This document shows, piece by piece, positions 19,994 to 29,111 of a stretch of DNA of 64,000 nt. The position numbers were made by a program, and so were the translations under genes. How positions within the stretch are numbered: the first letter of the stretch is position 1; the number at the start of each line of letters is the position of its first letter. This DNA is from Scandinavium sp002470465 (lineage in GTDB: Bacteria > Pseudomonadota > Gammaproteobacteria > Enterobacterales > Enterobacteriaceae). The DNA lies in contig NZ_JBFLVD010000006.1 of NCBI RefSeq assembly GCF_040750395.1, positions 1 through 64,000 of the forward strand. Direction: 5' to 3'. The notes under the pieces were generated by a model that saw nothing but the letters and a program-made list of their open reading frames with translations, ran no database searches and was not told the DNA's origin.

Positions 19994-20308
19994 CTATTGT
20001 AGAAAATGGTTAATGAGATAAAACACTGCGAGGCTTAATAATACCGCGCTGACAATATTGCGGATTAATAAGGCAATAATGACGCTGGATATCGCCCCGA
20101 GAAAATACGGGTTGAGCGGGAATTCACGCACCACACCGTGATCCATCAAAATAATCGGCCCGCAAATTGCGGTCAGTAAACAAGGTGCGGAATACTTAAG
20201 CGCTTTATTAATAATGACCGGTATTTTCAGCGGTACATTCGGTTCCAGAAACACATAGCGATTAAAAAAGACGATGGCGGCAAGGGGCAAAATCAGAAAC
20301 CAGCTCAT
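19994..20308 (-). CDS. azlD: AzlD-family transporter subunit
   Basis: A 104-residue hydrophobic protein with three or four membrane helices, of the AzlD family. AzlD is the small partner of AzlC; the pair exports branched-chain amino acids or analogues (YgaZ/YgaH exports valine in E. coli). The features that support it are the size, the start MSWFLILPLAAIVFFNRY, and the 4 bp overlap with the upstream azlC-type gene. The actual substrate is unknown. Confidence 0.85.
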   Translation of the reverse strand: MSWFLILPLAAIVFFNRYVFLEPNVPLKIPVIINKALKYSAPCLLTAICGPIILMDHGVVREFPLNPYFLGAISSVIIALLIRNIVSAVLLSLAVFYLINHFLQ

Positions 20309-21039
20309 TGTTTCTCCTTAATCATCGCCGAGATAGCCACGGAAGAGAACATGCCCGTCAGGCCCGCCAGAACGATGGCGCCCTCTACCTGGCAATAGCT
20401 CAGGATCATCGACAGCACCAGTGAAATGCCGACGCCCGCCAGGGTACTTATTTTTTTTATCATCGGCACCACAATGGTAATAAACGTGGCAACGATGGAA
20501 TAATCGAGATGGTACTTATCAAGGTCAGGCACAGAAGAGGCCATGACAATACCTATCAGGCTGAAAATATTCCACGACAAATAAAAGGTCAGCCCGGCGC
20601 CGATCATATACCCCGGCGTTAATTCTGTTCGCTTATTTTTTGTTTCGCTGAGGGCGAACAACTCATCGGTTAACAGAAAGCCAATTGGCAGGCGTAATTT
20701 TGTTTTCAGGCATGAAACAAATTCCCGCAGCGTCAGGCCATAAATAAAATGCTGAGAGGTGATAAAAAAGACCGAGACAATAATCGTTAATACGCTCGCG
20801 CCGGTCATGGTTAGCCCGAGCGTCACCAGCTGTGCCGCACCCGCGAAAACAATCGCTGACATACCCACGCTTTGCCAGAACGTCAGGCCAGCCTGGATAG
20901 CCATCGAACCCGCAAGGATCCCCCACGGGATCACGGAAACGCAGAGCGGCAGCATTTCTACTGCGCCGCGCATGAAGGATGAACGCGGTGAACCTTGCAG
21001 CTCATTGTACGCGCTGGACTCAACGATGGCTTTTCTCAT
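20305..21039 (-). CDS. azlC: AzlC-family branched-chain amino acid permease
   Basis: A 244-residue AzlC-type permease. The family segment MLPLCVSVIPWGILAGSMAIQAGL (read as residues 29-52), the GAAQLVTLGL motif and a series of hydrophobic helices support the call. Together with the overlapping azlD gene it should form an exporter of small amino acids in the inner membrane. The AraC-type regulator 84 bp upstream on the same strand is the obvious candidate controller. Base composition is more AT-rich than the core genes around it, suggesting gain by transfer. Confidence 0.87.
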   Translation of the reverse strand: MRKAIVESSAYNELQGSPRSSFMRGAVEMLPLCVSVIPWGILAGSMAIQAGLTFWQSVGMSAIVFAGAAQLVTLGLTMTGASVLTIIVSVFFITSQHFIYGLTLREFVSCLKTKLRLPIGFLLTDELFALSETKNKRTELTPGYMIGAGLTFYLSWNIFSLIGIVMASSVPDLDKYHLDYSIVATFITIVVPMIKKISTLAGVGISLVLSMILSYCQVEGAIVLAGLTGMFSSVAISAMIKEKQ

Positions 21040-21122
21040 GGATTACGCTAACTGGCTGTAACTGACGTGCCGTTAACGCTATCGAACCTGCGAAGGGGTG
21101 TATTGAATGTTATTGCTCAGCC

Positions 21123-21947
21123 TCAGGCCTTAATAAATTCGCCCGGCGTCAGGCCAATGGAGTTCTTAAAATGGCGGTGGAAGTGGCTCTGATCGGTGAA
21201 TCCACAAAGGATTGACGTATCAAGAATAGTGAGCCCCTGGCGCAGCAGCGTGCGGGCTTTTCGCAGCCGGGCCTGTACCAGATAAGCGTGGGGCGTCATC
21301 CCCGTAATGAGCTTGAACTGGCGCAAAAAATGCCAGTGGCTGAGCCCCGCCAGCTCGGCCAGCCGGGTCAGAGTATGGTCCTCTTCCGGACAGCTATCCA
21401 TGAAGTCTTTCGCCCGCAAAATGCGTTGGGTTGCCGCAGGTAATTCAAGAGGGGGCTTGCGGGTGCGGCTATAGCGGACGCTAAGGAGGGTGAGCGACGA
21501 AAGTAGCAGAGTCTCCTTCAGCAGGTTGTTCCCTTCTTTATCGAGCATGCTAAAGGTCAGCAAAAGTTGCTCTGAAAGCCCAGGGTCGTGGATCACGGCA
21601 TCCGGAAACCAGGGCACAAAATCTTTGCCGTCAGGCACCTGACGCAGAATGTTGTTCAGCATATCCGGGTGCGGATAGATCGCGCGATAAGCCCAGCCGT
21701 GCTCCAGCTCAGAGCTGCCGGTGTGCACGTCATCGGCGTTGACGATGATGATGTCTCCGCGAGGAGCAACGTGCTCTGCACCTGAACGATAAAAGCGCTG
21801 TGCGCCCTGGTCGATGACGCCGATGCAGAACGTATCGTGGACGTGACGGGCGAAGCGCTGCTTGTAATAGCGTGCCTGAAGCATGTCGAGGCCACCGAGG
21901 GCATCAACGCGGTGGAAATGGGTTTGTTCTTTGATTTTTAGTTTCAT
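21123..21947 (-). CDS. AraC-family transcriptional regulator
   Basis: A 274-residue regulator with an N-terminal cupin-like sensing domain (residues about 15-95, with HDTFCIGVIDQGAQRFY) and a C-terminal double helix-turn-helix of the AraC/XylS family (from about 170, LTRLAELAGLSHWHFLRQFK and GFTDQSHFHRHFK). The layout resembles AraC-type regulators that sit beside LysE or AzlCD exporters and sense the exported amino acid. It is upstream of azlC, same strand. The ligand is not known. Confidence 0.87.
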   Translation of the reverse strand: MKLKIKEQTHFHRVDALGGLDMLQARYYKQRFARHVHDTFCIGVIDQGAQRFYRSGAEHVAPRGDIIIVNADDVHTGSSELEHGWAYRAIYPHPDMLNNILRQVPDGKDFVPWFPDAVIHDPGLSEQLLLTFSMLDKEGNNLLKETLLLSSLTLLSVRYSRTRKPPLELPAATQRILRAKDFMDSCPEEDHTLTRLAELAGLSHWHFLRQFKLITGMTPHAYLVQARLRKARTLLRQGLTILDTSILCGFTDQSHFHRHFKNSIGLTPGEFIKA

Positions 21948-22016
21948 TCACCCCTCCGCCTTCGCTTTGTATAAAATTGCTGTCGCCGGGACGAAATATT
22001 CCCGGCGATGAGTCAA

Positions 22017-23000
22017 TTACGCCTCTTCGAGTGAATACGGGAGGGGTTCAATGCGCAGTGAACCGGCATCTTCACGCACGCGGAAGACGCTGTCTGGCTC
22101 CATATCGTTATTCATGACTGCCTGAACCCGCACGCTACCGTCATCTAACTGAACGGCGGCGAGCACGGTACCGGTACGACGCCAGTTTTCACCCATTTTC
22201 AGTTCAAGATCTTCACCGGCTTCCGGCACGCGGCTGGCGCTGCCTGCCAGGGACCAGAGTGCGCGCTTGTTAGCGCCACGGAATTTGGCGCGAGCGACCA
22301 TTTCCTGACCGGTGTAGCAGCCTTTCTTAAAGCTGATGCCACCGAGCGCCTGAATATTGGTGGCCTGAGGAATAAACTGCGCGCTGTTCGCGCTGTCGAT
22401 CACCGGCAGGCCAGCCTCAATATTGAGGGCCAGCCACTGCTGGCTGTTGTTCAGCGCCGCTTCGCCGCGCAGCGCATCCGTCACGCGTTGTGCAGTCTCT
22501 TCACTGACAACCAGCAGGAAGCGCTCGGCAGGGTGTTCGAACCACAGCAGAGTGCTGTCGCCGTCACGCGCGGCCTGGTTTTCGCCGTCTGGCAGGGTGG
22601 AAAAGAGGTTTGCCAGCGCCGCACGGGCCTGAAAACCGGCTACGCCCAGGAGTACTCGTGCATTGTCTGGCACGATACTGACTTTGGAAAAGATGGCGTA
22701 TTTATTCAGCTCGGTCAGCTGAGCGTCACGTACGTTTCGGCGTTCAATCCAGGCAAAGCCTTCTGGTTCGCGGAACAGGCGTAAATTGCTCCACATTTTG
22801 CCTTTGGCATCGCAGTGCGCCGCCAGTAAGTGCTGATGGTCCGTCATTTGTGCGACGTCCGCTGTCACCTGGCCTTGCAGATAGCTTTCGCTGTCTTTGC
22901 CGGTAATGGTCGCCAGCGCCCAGTCATCAAGAGACATCAGCGTTAACGGCAAACGGGCAGAAGAAGAGGGCTGACGAGGAGGAAAAGGAGTAAAAGCCAT
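22017..23000 (-). CDS. ygfZ: tRNA-modifying protein YgfZ (folate-binding)
   Basis: YgfZ is a folate-binding protein related to GcvT that supports Fe-S enzymes such as the tRNA methylthiotransferase MiaB. The start at 23000 (MAFTPFPPRQPSSSARLP) gives 327 residues; an ATG two codons upstream is also possible. The family signature K-G-C-Y-T-G-Q-E is present in SFKKGCYTGQEMVARAKFRG, including the functionally important cysteine. It is divergent from sdhE, as in E. coli. Confidence 0.96.
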   Translation of the reverse strand: MAFTPFPPRQPSSSARLPLTLMSLDDWALATITGKDSESYLQGQVTADVAQMTDHQHLLAAHCDAKGKMWSNLRLFREPEGFAWIERRNVRDAQLTELNKYAIFSKVSIVPDNARVLLGVAGFQARAALANLFSTLPDGENQAARDGDSTLLWFEHPAERFLLVVSEETAQRVTDALRGEAALNNSQQWLALNIEAGLPVIDSANSAQFIPQATNIQALGGISFKKGCYTGQEMVARAKFRGANKRALWSLAGSASRVPEAGEDLELKMGENWRRTGTVLAAVQLDDGSVRVQAVMNNDMEPDSVFRVREDAGSLRIEPLPYSLEEA

Positions 23001-23247
23001 AATCATGTCCTGAATAGCTTAACGCAGTGTTAATGACTAATGGTAAAAGAGCTATTGCGCATTGCAAGCGCTTTCCGAAGACCATTTGTGCCATTATTCT
23101 GTTTCGCGAGGCGGCGTGGAAAATAAAGTAATTCCATGTAATCAATGTGGAATGTCTCTGGAATTGCGCCGCAATAAGCAATATTCCTGTAAAGTAAGTG
23201 AAAAAAACGCGTTAAACTACTCAATATCGACTGTCAGGAAGGACAAC

Positions 23248-23514
23248 ATGGACATCAACAACAAAGCCCGTATTCATTGGGCGTGCCGTCGGGGAATGCG
23301 TGAACTCGATATTTCGATCATGCCCTTTTTTGAGTACGAATATGAAACGCTCAGCGACGACGATAAAGCGCTGTTTATTCGCCTTCTGGAGTGCGACGAC
23401 CCGGATTTGTTTAACTGGCTGATGAATCACGGCAAGCCAGCGGATGCTGAACTTCAGCGGATGGTGCAACTTATTCAGACACGGAATCGGGAACGTGGTC
23501 CTGTGGCAATCTGA
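23248..23514 (+). CDS. sdhE: Succinate dehydrogenase flavinylation factor SdhE (CptB)
   Basis: SdhE is a small cytoplasmic helical protein that helps attach FAD covalently to SdhA and FrdA; it was earlier named as antitoxin CptB/YgfY. The 88 residues equal E. coli SdhE. The conserved RGMRELD motif (residues 15-21) needed for flavinylation is intact in WACRRGMRELDISIMPFF. A ribosome site (AGGA) precedes the ATG. The end overlaps the start of cptA by 20 bp. Confidence 0.96.
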   Translation: MDINNKARIHWACRRGMRELDISIMPFFEYEYETLSDDDKALFIRLLECDDPDLFNWLMNHGKPADAELQRMVQLIQTRNRERGPVAI

Positions 23515-23905
23515 TCTACGCGTCTCGTGGCGCGCACAGTGGGTCTCTTTATTACTCCACGGTATGGTGGCGGCTTTTATATTGCTGATACCCTGGCCGT
23601 TGAGCTATACCCCGTTGTGGCTTCTGCTGCTGTCGCTGGTGGTGTTTGACTGCGTTCGCAGCCAGCGGCGTATTAATGCCAGCCAGGGTGAGATCAAACT
23701 GCTGATGGATTCTCGCGTGCGCTGGCAAAACCAGGAGTGGGATTTGCTCGGTACGCCCTGGGTGCTCAAGAGTGGGATGATGCTACGTTTACGTCGGATT
23801 GATGGACGCAAGCGTACGCACCTGTGGCTGGCGGCGGACAGCATGGATGCCGGGGAGTGGCGGGATTTGCGGCGGACCATTTTGCAACAGCCCGCTCAGC
23901 AGTAG
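23495..23905 (+). CDS. cptA: Membrane protein CptA (YgfX)
   Basis: CptA/YgfX is an inner-membrane protein of 135-140 residues, reported as the toxin partner of SdhE/CptB acting on FtsZ and MreB, though its role may instead be linked to SdhE function. I start it at GTG 23495, giving 136 residues beginning MVLWQSDLRVSWRAQ as in E. coli. Two membrane helices lie at about residues 17-50 (LLLHGMVAAFILLIPWPL and WLLLLSLVVFD), followed by a soluble C-terminal domain. It overlaps sdhE by 20 bp. Confidence 0.93.
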   Translation: MVLWQSDLRVSWRAQWVSLLLHGMVAAFILLIPWPLSYTPLWLLLLSLVVFDCVRSQRRINASQGEIKLLMDSRVRWQNQEWDLLGTPWVLKSGMMLRLRRIDGRKRTHLWLAADSMDAGEWRDLRRTILQQPAQQ

Positions 23906-23912
23906 CGGTATA

Positions 23913-24434
23913 TCAGGAGAACTGCTCGGCCATTTCGCCGAGGATTTGCTCGCACCAGGCCTGAATGCGGTCGTCGCTCAGGTCATACTGGTTGGTTTCG
24001 TCCAGCGCCAGGCCGACAAACAGCTGGCCGTCCGCGATGACGGGTTTCGGGCTGGTGAATTCGTATCCTTCCGTTGGCCAGTAGCCAATGAATTTCACCG
24101 CCTTGCCGGCAAGTTTGTCATGCAGCATACCTAACGCATCCAGGAACCACTCGCCGTAGCCCAACTGATCGCCCATGCCGTAAAGCGCCACGATTTTCCC
24201 ATCAAGATTAAGGTTATCCAGCTCAGCCCAAATAGCTTCCCAATCCTCCTGGATTTCACCAAAATCCCAGGTCGGGATGCCGAGGATCAGGACGTCGTAC
24301 TGTTCCATCAGCTGTGGGGAATCGTCTTTCAGGTTGTGCAACGTCACCAGCTCTGCGCCAATAATGTCGCGGATCTTCTCCGCGGCCATTTCGGTATAAC
24401 AGGTGCTGGAGCCGTAAAAGAGGCCAATTTTCAT
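23913..24434 (-). CDS. fldB: Flavodoxin 2
   Basis: FldB is an FMN-binding electron carrier of 173 residues, the E. coli length. The FMN phosphate loop is seen as FYGSSTCYTEMAAEKI (residues 7-22), with aromatic FMN-stacking regions around TWDFGEIQEDWE and YGMGDQLGYGEWF. In E. coli fldB is under SoxRS control. It is convergent with cptA (7 bp apart) and divergent from xerD. Confidence 0.95.
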   Translation of the reverse strand: MKIGLFYGSSTCYTEMAAEKIRDIIGAELVTLHNLKDDSPQLMEQYDVLILGIPTWDFGEIQEDWEAIWAELDNLNLDGKIVALYGMGDQLGYGEWFLDALGMLHDKLAGKAVKFIGYWPTEGYEFTSPKPVIADGQLFVGLALDETNQYDLSDDRIQAWCEQILGEMAEQFS

Positions 24435-24534
24435 CGCGAAAACTCTCAGTGCTTGCTATGACTTTGCGCTAGTGTATCAGAAAGGTATTGCCTTAAGGCA
24501 TAATGAGGCCGTTGGCTGGCTCCAGGAGGCACAT

Positions 24535-25431
24535 ATGGAAAAGGATCTCGCGCAAATCGAACATTTTCTCGATGCGCTTTGGCTGGAGAAAAACCTCGCC
24601 GAGAACACGCTCAGCGCCTACCGCCGCGATTTAACGATGCTCATTGAATGGCTGTACAAGCACGGCCTGAACAGCGAAACAGTGCAGCACACCGATCTGC
24701 AACTTCTGCTGGCAGAGCGTGTCGAAGGGGGCTATAAGGCCACCAGCTCGGCCCGTTTGTTGAGCGCCATGCGTCGCTTTTTTCAGCATTTGTATCGCGA
24801 AAAAGTACGCCAGGACGATCCGAGCGCGCGGCTGGCTTCGCCGAAGTTGCCACAGCGTTTGCCCAAAGATCTGAGCGAAGCACAGGTTGAAAGATTGCTA
24901 CAGTCACCGCTGGTTGACCAACCGCTTGAGTTGCGCGATAAAGCGATGCTCGAAGTGCTTTACGCCACGGGCCTGCGCGTGTCGGAACTGGTGGGGCTGA
25001 CGATGAGCGATATCAGCTTACGCCAGGGCGTGGTGAGGGTTATCGGTAAAGGCAACAAAGAACGGCTGGTGCCGCTCGGTGAAGAAGCCGTGTACTGGCT
25101 GGAGAATTACCTTGAATACGGTCGGCCCTGGTTGCTAAACGGTGTGTCGATTGATGTGCTGTTCCCGAGCCAGCGCGCCCAGCAGATGACGCGTCAGACG
25201 TTCTGGCACCGCATCAAACACTATGCATTGCTTGCGGGCATCGACAGCGAAAAGCTGTCGCCCCACGTGCTGCGGCACGCCTTTGCCACGCATCTGCTCA
25301 ACCACGGCGCGGATTTGCGCGTGGTGCAAATGCTGCTGGGGCACAGCGATCTTTCAACAACGCAGATTTATACGCACGTTGCTACGGAACGGCTGCGGCA
25401 ACTTCATCAACAGCATCACCCTCGTGCGTGA
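24535..25431 (+). CDS. xerD: Tyrosine recombinase XerD
   Basis: XerD acts with XerC at dif to resolve chromosome dimers, under FtsK control. Started at 24535, with GGAGG 10 bp upstream, it has 298 residues as in E. coli. The catalytic set is visible: Arg148 in ATGLRVSELV, Lys in VIGKGNKERLVPL, HVLRHAFATHLL with His and Arg, the later GHSDLSTTQIYTHV with His and the nucleophile Tyr. It is a housekeeping recombinase, not a phage or island integrase. dsbC and recJ follow closely on the same strand. Confidence 0.98.
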   Translation: MEKDLAQIEHFLDALWLEKNLAENTLSAYRRDLTMLIEWLYKHGLNSETVQHTDLQLLLAERVEGGYKATSSARLLSAMRRFFQHLYREKVRQDDPSARLASPKLPQRLPKDLSEAQVERLLQSPLVDQPLELRDKAMLEVLYATGLRVSELVGLTMSDISLRQGVVRVIGKGNKERLVPLGEEAVYWLENYLEYGRPWLLNGVSIDVLFPSQRAQQMTRQTFWHRIKHYALLAGIDSEKLSPHVLRHAFATHLLNHGADLRVVQMLLGHSDLSTTQIYTHVATERLRQLHQQHHPRA

Positions 25432-25459
25432 GCTGAAAACGAAACAGACAGGAAAGGTT

Positions 25460-26173
25460 ATGAAAAAAGGTTTAGCGATGTTCTCTCTGCTGGCGGCTGC
25501 ACTTTGCGGTACCGCTCAGGCTGACGATGCCGCCATTCAGCAGTCGCTGGCGAAGCTGGGCGTGCAGAGCACGGACATTCAGTCATCCCCGGTTGCAGGC
25601 ATGAAAACGGTGCTGACCAACAGCGGCGTGCTGTACGTGACCGAAGACGGGAAGCACATCATCCAGGGACCAATGTACGACGTCAGCGGCGCAAGCCCGG
25701 TCAACGTGACCAACAAGCTGCTGATGGGCAAGCTGAACGCGCTGGAAAAAGAGATGATTGTCTACAAGGCTCCGCAGGAAAAGCATGTGATTACCGTGTT
25801 CACCGACATCACCTGCGGTTACTGCCACAAGCTGCATGAAGAAATGAAAGACTATAACGCGCTGGGTATTACCGTGCGCTATCTGGCTTTCCCGCGCGCA
25901 GGCGTGCAGAGCCAGCCTGAGCAGGACATGAAAGCCATCTGGTGCGCGAAAGATCGCAACAAAGCCTTTGATGACGCCATGGACGGTAAAGGCGTTCAGC
26001 CTGCCAGCTGTGACATCAACATCGCCAACCACTACGCACTGGGCGTGCAGTTTGGCGTGAACGGCACGCCAGCCGTTGTGCTGAACGATGGCTACGTGGT
26101 TCCGGGCTATCAGGCGCCGAAAGAGATGAAAGCCTTCCTCGACGAGCATCAGAAACAGACCAGCGGTAAATAA
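25460..26173 (+). CDS. dsbC: Thiol:disulfide isomerase DsbC
   Basis: DsbC is the periplasmic V-shaped dimer that rearranges wrong disulfides and is kept reduced by DsbD. The 237 residues include a signal peptide ending in GTAQA (cleavage near residue 21), an N-terminal dimerisation domain and a thioredoxin domain with active site CGYC in FTDITCGYCHKLHEEM. The structural pair of cysteines (AIWCAKD and ASCDIN) and the cis-proline in GTPAVV are present. The gene sits between xerD and recJ, as in E. coli. Confidence 0.97.
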   Translation: MKKGLAMFSLLAAALCGTAQADDAAIQQSLAKLGVQSTDIQSSPVAGMKTVLTNSGVLYVTEDGKHIIQGPMYDVSGASPVNVTNKLLMGKLNALEKEMIVYKAPQEKHVITVFTDITCGYCHKLHEEMKDYNALGITVRYLAFPRAGVQSQPEQDMKAIWCAKDRNKAFDDAMDGKGVQPASCDINIANHYALGVQFGVNGTPAVVLNDGYVVPGYQAPKEMKAFLDEHQKQTSGK

Positions 26174-26178
26174 GCGGC

Positions 26179-27912
26179 GTGAAACAGCAGATACAACTTC
26201 GCCGCCGGGAGGTTAACCTTTCGGCGCAGCTGCCTGCGGATCTCCCGCCATTGCTTCAGCGGCTTTACGCCAGCCGTGGCGTGCTGAGCGCGGCCGATCT
26301 GGAACGTAGCGTTAAAGGAATGCTGCCGTGGCAGCAGCTCTCCGGCATAGAGAAGGCCGTTGAAATGCTTTATGACGCTCTCCGTGAAGGCGTGCGGATT
26401 GTCGTGGTGGGTGATTTTGACGCTGATGGCGCAACCAGTACCGCGCTTAGCGTGCTGGGGCTGCGCCAGCTTGGCTGCAGCAATGTCACCTACCTGGTGC
26501 CGAACCGGTTTGAAGACGGCTACGGTCTGAGTCCGGAAGTGGTCGATCAGGCCCACGCGCGTGGCGCACAGCTCATTATGACCGTCGACAACGGCATCTC
26601 TTCTCACGCAGGTGTTGAACGCGCCCATGCGCTTGGCATTCCCGTGCTGGTGACCGATCACCACCTGCCGGGCGATACGCTGCCTGATGCAGAAGCCATC
26701 ATTAACCCAAATCTGCGCGACTGTGATTTCCCGTCGAAATCGCTGGCGGGCGTTGGCGTCGCTTTTTATCTGATGCTGGCGCTGCGCACCCACCTGCGTG
26801 ATAAAGGCTGGTTTGAGGCGCAGGGCATTGCCATTCCGAATCTGGCTGAGCTACTGGATCTGGTAGCCCTTGGCACCGTGGCGGACGTCGTGCCGCTGGA
26901 CGCCAACAACCGCATTCTGACGTGGCAGGGCCTGAGCCGTATCCGCGCCGGGAAGTGTCGGCCCGGCATTAAAGCGCTGCTGGAAGTCTCAAACCGCGAT
27001 GCGCAGAAGCTGGCGGCAAGCGATCTTGGCTTTGCGCTTGGCCCGCGCCTGAACGCAGCTGGTCGCCTGGATGATATGTCCGTTGGCGTGGCGCTGTTGC
27101 TCAGCGACAACATTGGCGAAGCGCGGCAGCTGGCCAACGAACTGGATGCGCTGAACCAGACGCGCAAAGAGATTGAGCAGGGCATGCAGGCGGAAGCGCT
27201 GACGCTGTGCGAGAAGCTTGAACGCAGCAGCGAAACGCTGCCGGGCGGTCTTGCGATGTATCATCCAGAGTGGCATCAGGGCGTGGTGGGTATTCTGGCT
27301 TCACGCATTAAAGAGCGCTTCCATCGCCCGGTGATTGCGTTTGCCCCTGCGGGTGACGGCACGCTTAAAGGCTCTGGCCGTTCGATTCAGGGTCTGCACA
27401 TGCGTGATGCGCTCGAGCGGCTCGACACGCTCTGTCCCGGTATGATGATCAAGTTCGGTGGGCATGCGATGGCGGCTGGTCTGTCGCTGGAAGAGGCCCG
27501 CTTTGACGAATTCCAGCTGCGTTTTGGCGAGCTGGTGACCGAGTGGTTAGATCCGGCACTCCTGCAAGGCGAAGTGGTGTCCGACGGTCCGCTTGCGGCG
27601 TCTGATATGACCATGGAGACGGCGCAGCTGTTGCGCGATGCGGGGCCGTGGGGGCAGATGTTCCCGGAACCGCTGTTTGACGGTCGCTTTAAGCTTCTTC
27701 AGCAGCGCCTGGTGGGTGAGCGACATTTGAAGGTGATGGTGGAGCCGGTGGGCGGTGGTCCGCTGCTGGACGGTATCGCGTTTAACGTCGATACCGCTTG
27801 CTGGCCAGACAACGGCGTGCGCGAAGTGGAACTGGCCTACAAGCTGGACATCAACGAGTTTCGCGGAAACCGCAGCCTGCAACTGATCATCGACAATATC
27901 TGGCCAATTTAG
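26179..27912 (+). CDS. recJ: Single-stranded-DNA exonuclease RecJ
   Basis: RecJ is the 5'-3' single-strand DNA exonuclease of RecF recombination and mismatch repair. It has 577 residues, as in E. coli, starting with GTG at 26179, 5 bp after dsbC. The DHH phosphoesterase motifs are present: VVGDFDADGATSTAL (motif I), MTVDNGISSH, LVTDHHLPGD, and the DHHA1 part with GSGRSIQGLHM and KFGGHAMAAGLS. The C-terminal OB domain is complete. Poor start and close spacing suggest translational coupling to dsbC. Confidence 0.97.
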   Translation: MKQQIQLRRREVNLSAQLPADLPPLLQRLYASRGVLSAADLERSVKGMLPWQQLSGIEKAVEMLYDALREGVRIVVVGDFDADGATSTALSVLGLRQLGCSNVTYLVPNRFEDGYGLSPEVVDQAHARGAQLIMTVDNGISSHAGVERAHALGIPVLVTDHHLPGDTLPDAEAIINPNLRDCDFPSKSLAGVGVAFYLMLALRTHLRDKGWFEAQGIAIPNLAELLDLVALGTVADVVPLDANNRILTWQGLSRIRAGKCRPGIKALLEVSNRDAQKLAASDLGFALGPRLNAAGRLDDMSVGVALLLSDNIGEARQLANELDALNQTRKEIEQGMQAEALTLCEKLERSSETLPGGLAMYHPEWHQGVVGILASRIKERFHRPVIAFAPAGDGTLKGSGRSIQGLHMRDALERLDTLCPGMMIKFGGHAMAAGLSLEEARFDEFQLRFGELVTEWLDPALLQGEVVSDGPLAASDMTMETAQLLRDAGPWGQMFPEPLFDGRFKLLQQRLVGERHLKVMVEPVGGGPLLDGIAFNVDTACWPDNGVREVELAYKLDINEFRGNRSLQLIIDNIWPI

Positions 27913-28003
27913 CGTCAGGATTCCCTATAAAAAAGGGCGGAGATCCGTTAAAATCCCGCTCTTATCACCGCATTTTGACAAGCCCAAAAAAAGATAATCG
28001 ACC

Positions 28004-29102
28004 ATGTTTGAAATTAATCCGGTAAAAAATCGCATTCAGGACCTCACGGAGCGCTCTGACGTTCTTAGGGGGTATCTTTGACTATGATGCCAAGAAAGAG
28101 CGTCTGGAAGAAGTAAACGCCGAGCTGGAACAGCCGGACGTCTGGAACGAACCTGAGCGCGCACAGGCGCTGGGCAAAGAACGTTCCTCGCTGGAAGCCA
28201 TCGTCGACACGCTCGATCAGATGTCTCAGGGGCTGGAAGACGTCTCTGGCCTGCTGGAGCTGGCCGTTGAAGCCGATGACGAAGAGACCTTCAACGAAGC
28301 CGTCGCCGAACTCGATCTGCTCGACGAAAAACTGGCTCAGCTTGAATTCCGCCGCATGTTCTCCGGTGAATACGACAGCGCCGACTGCTACCTTGACATT
28401 CAGGCAGGCTCCGGCGGTACCGAAGCTCAGGACTGGGCCAGCATGCTGATGCGTATGTATCTGCGCTGGGCGGAAGCACGCGGTTTCAAAACAGAGATTA
28501 TTGAAGAGTCCGAAGGTGAAGTCGCGGGTATCAAATCCGTGACCATTCGCATTCAGGGCGAATACGCATTTGGCTGGCTGCGTACCGAAACGGGCGTTCA
28601 CCGCCTGGTCCGTAAGAGTCCGTTTGACTCCGGCGGTCGTCGCCACACGTCGTTCAGCTCCGCGTTTGTCTACCCGGAAGTCGATGACGACATCGATATC
28701 GAAATTAATCCAGCAGATCTGCGTATCGACGTGTACCGCGCCTCCGGTGCCGGTGGTCAGCACGTTAACCGTACAGAATCTGCGGTACGTATTACCCACA
28801 TTCCAACCAACACCGTTACTCAGTGCCAGAACGACCGTTCGCAGCATAAGAACAAAGATCAGGCCATGAAGCAGATGAAAGCGAAGCTGTACGAGCTGGA
28901 AATGCAGAAGAAAAATGCTGAGAAGCAGGCGGCGGAAGAAAACAAATCGGATATCGGCTGGGGCAGCCAGATTCGTTCATACGTACTGGACGATTCCCGT
29001 ATCAAAGACCTGCGCACCGGGGTTGAAACCCGCAATACGCAGGCGGTACTGGACGGCAGCCTCGACCAGTTTATCGAAGCTAGTTTGAAAGCAGGGTTAT
29101 GA
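28004..29102 (+). CDS. prfB: Peptide chain release factor 2 (programmed +1 frameshift)
   Basis: RF2 ends translation at UGA and UAA. The gene has two frames: ATG 28004 to the in-frame TGA at codon 26 (28079-28081), then, after a +1 shift, from 28080 to 29102. The joined product has 365 residues, as in E. coli. The stop-recognition tripeptide SPF lies in VRKSPFDSGG, and the catalytic GGQ in GAGGQHVNRTE. Residue 246, just before the GGQ loop, is Ala, as in most bacteria, whereas K-12 carries Thr there and a weaker RF2. lysS follows after 9 bp. Confidence 0.98.
28067..28081 (+). promoter_or_regulatory. prfB recoding signal
   Basis: AGGGGG (an internal Shine-Dalgarno), TAT, CTT slip codon and TGA form the classic autoregulatory frameshift site: low RF2 lets the ribosome pause at UGA and slip +1 on CUU. 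The 15 bases AGGGGGTATCTTTGA are the same as in E. coli. Confidence 0.97.
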
Positions 29103-29111
29103 GGAACCAAA

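Noticed and set aside
24535..25431. Tyrosine recombinase as sign of a mobile island
   Set aside because: It is chromosomal XerD by length, sequence and neighbours (fldB, dsbC, recJ), not an island integrase.
28004..28081. Apparent frameshift or pseudogene in prfB
   Set aside because: The TGA at codon 26 is the conserved programmed frameshift of RF2, with intact AGGGGG and CTT TGA elements.
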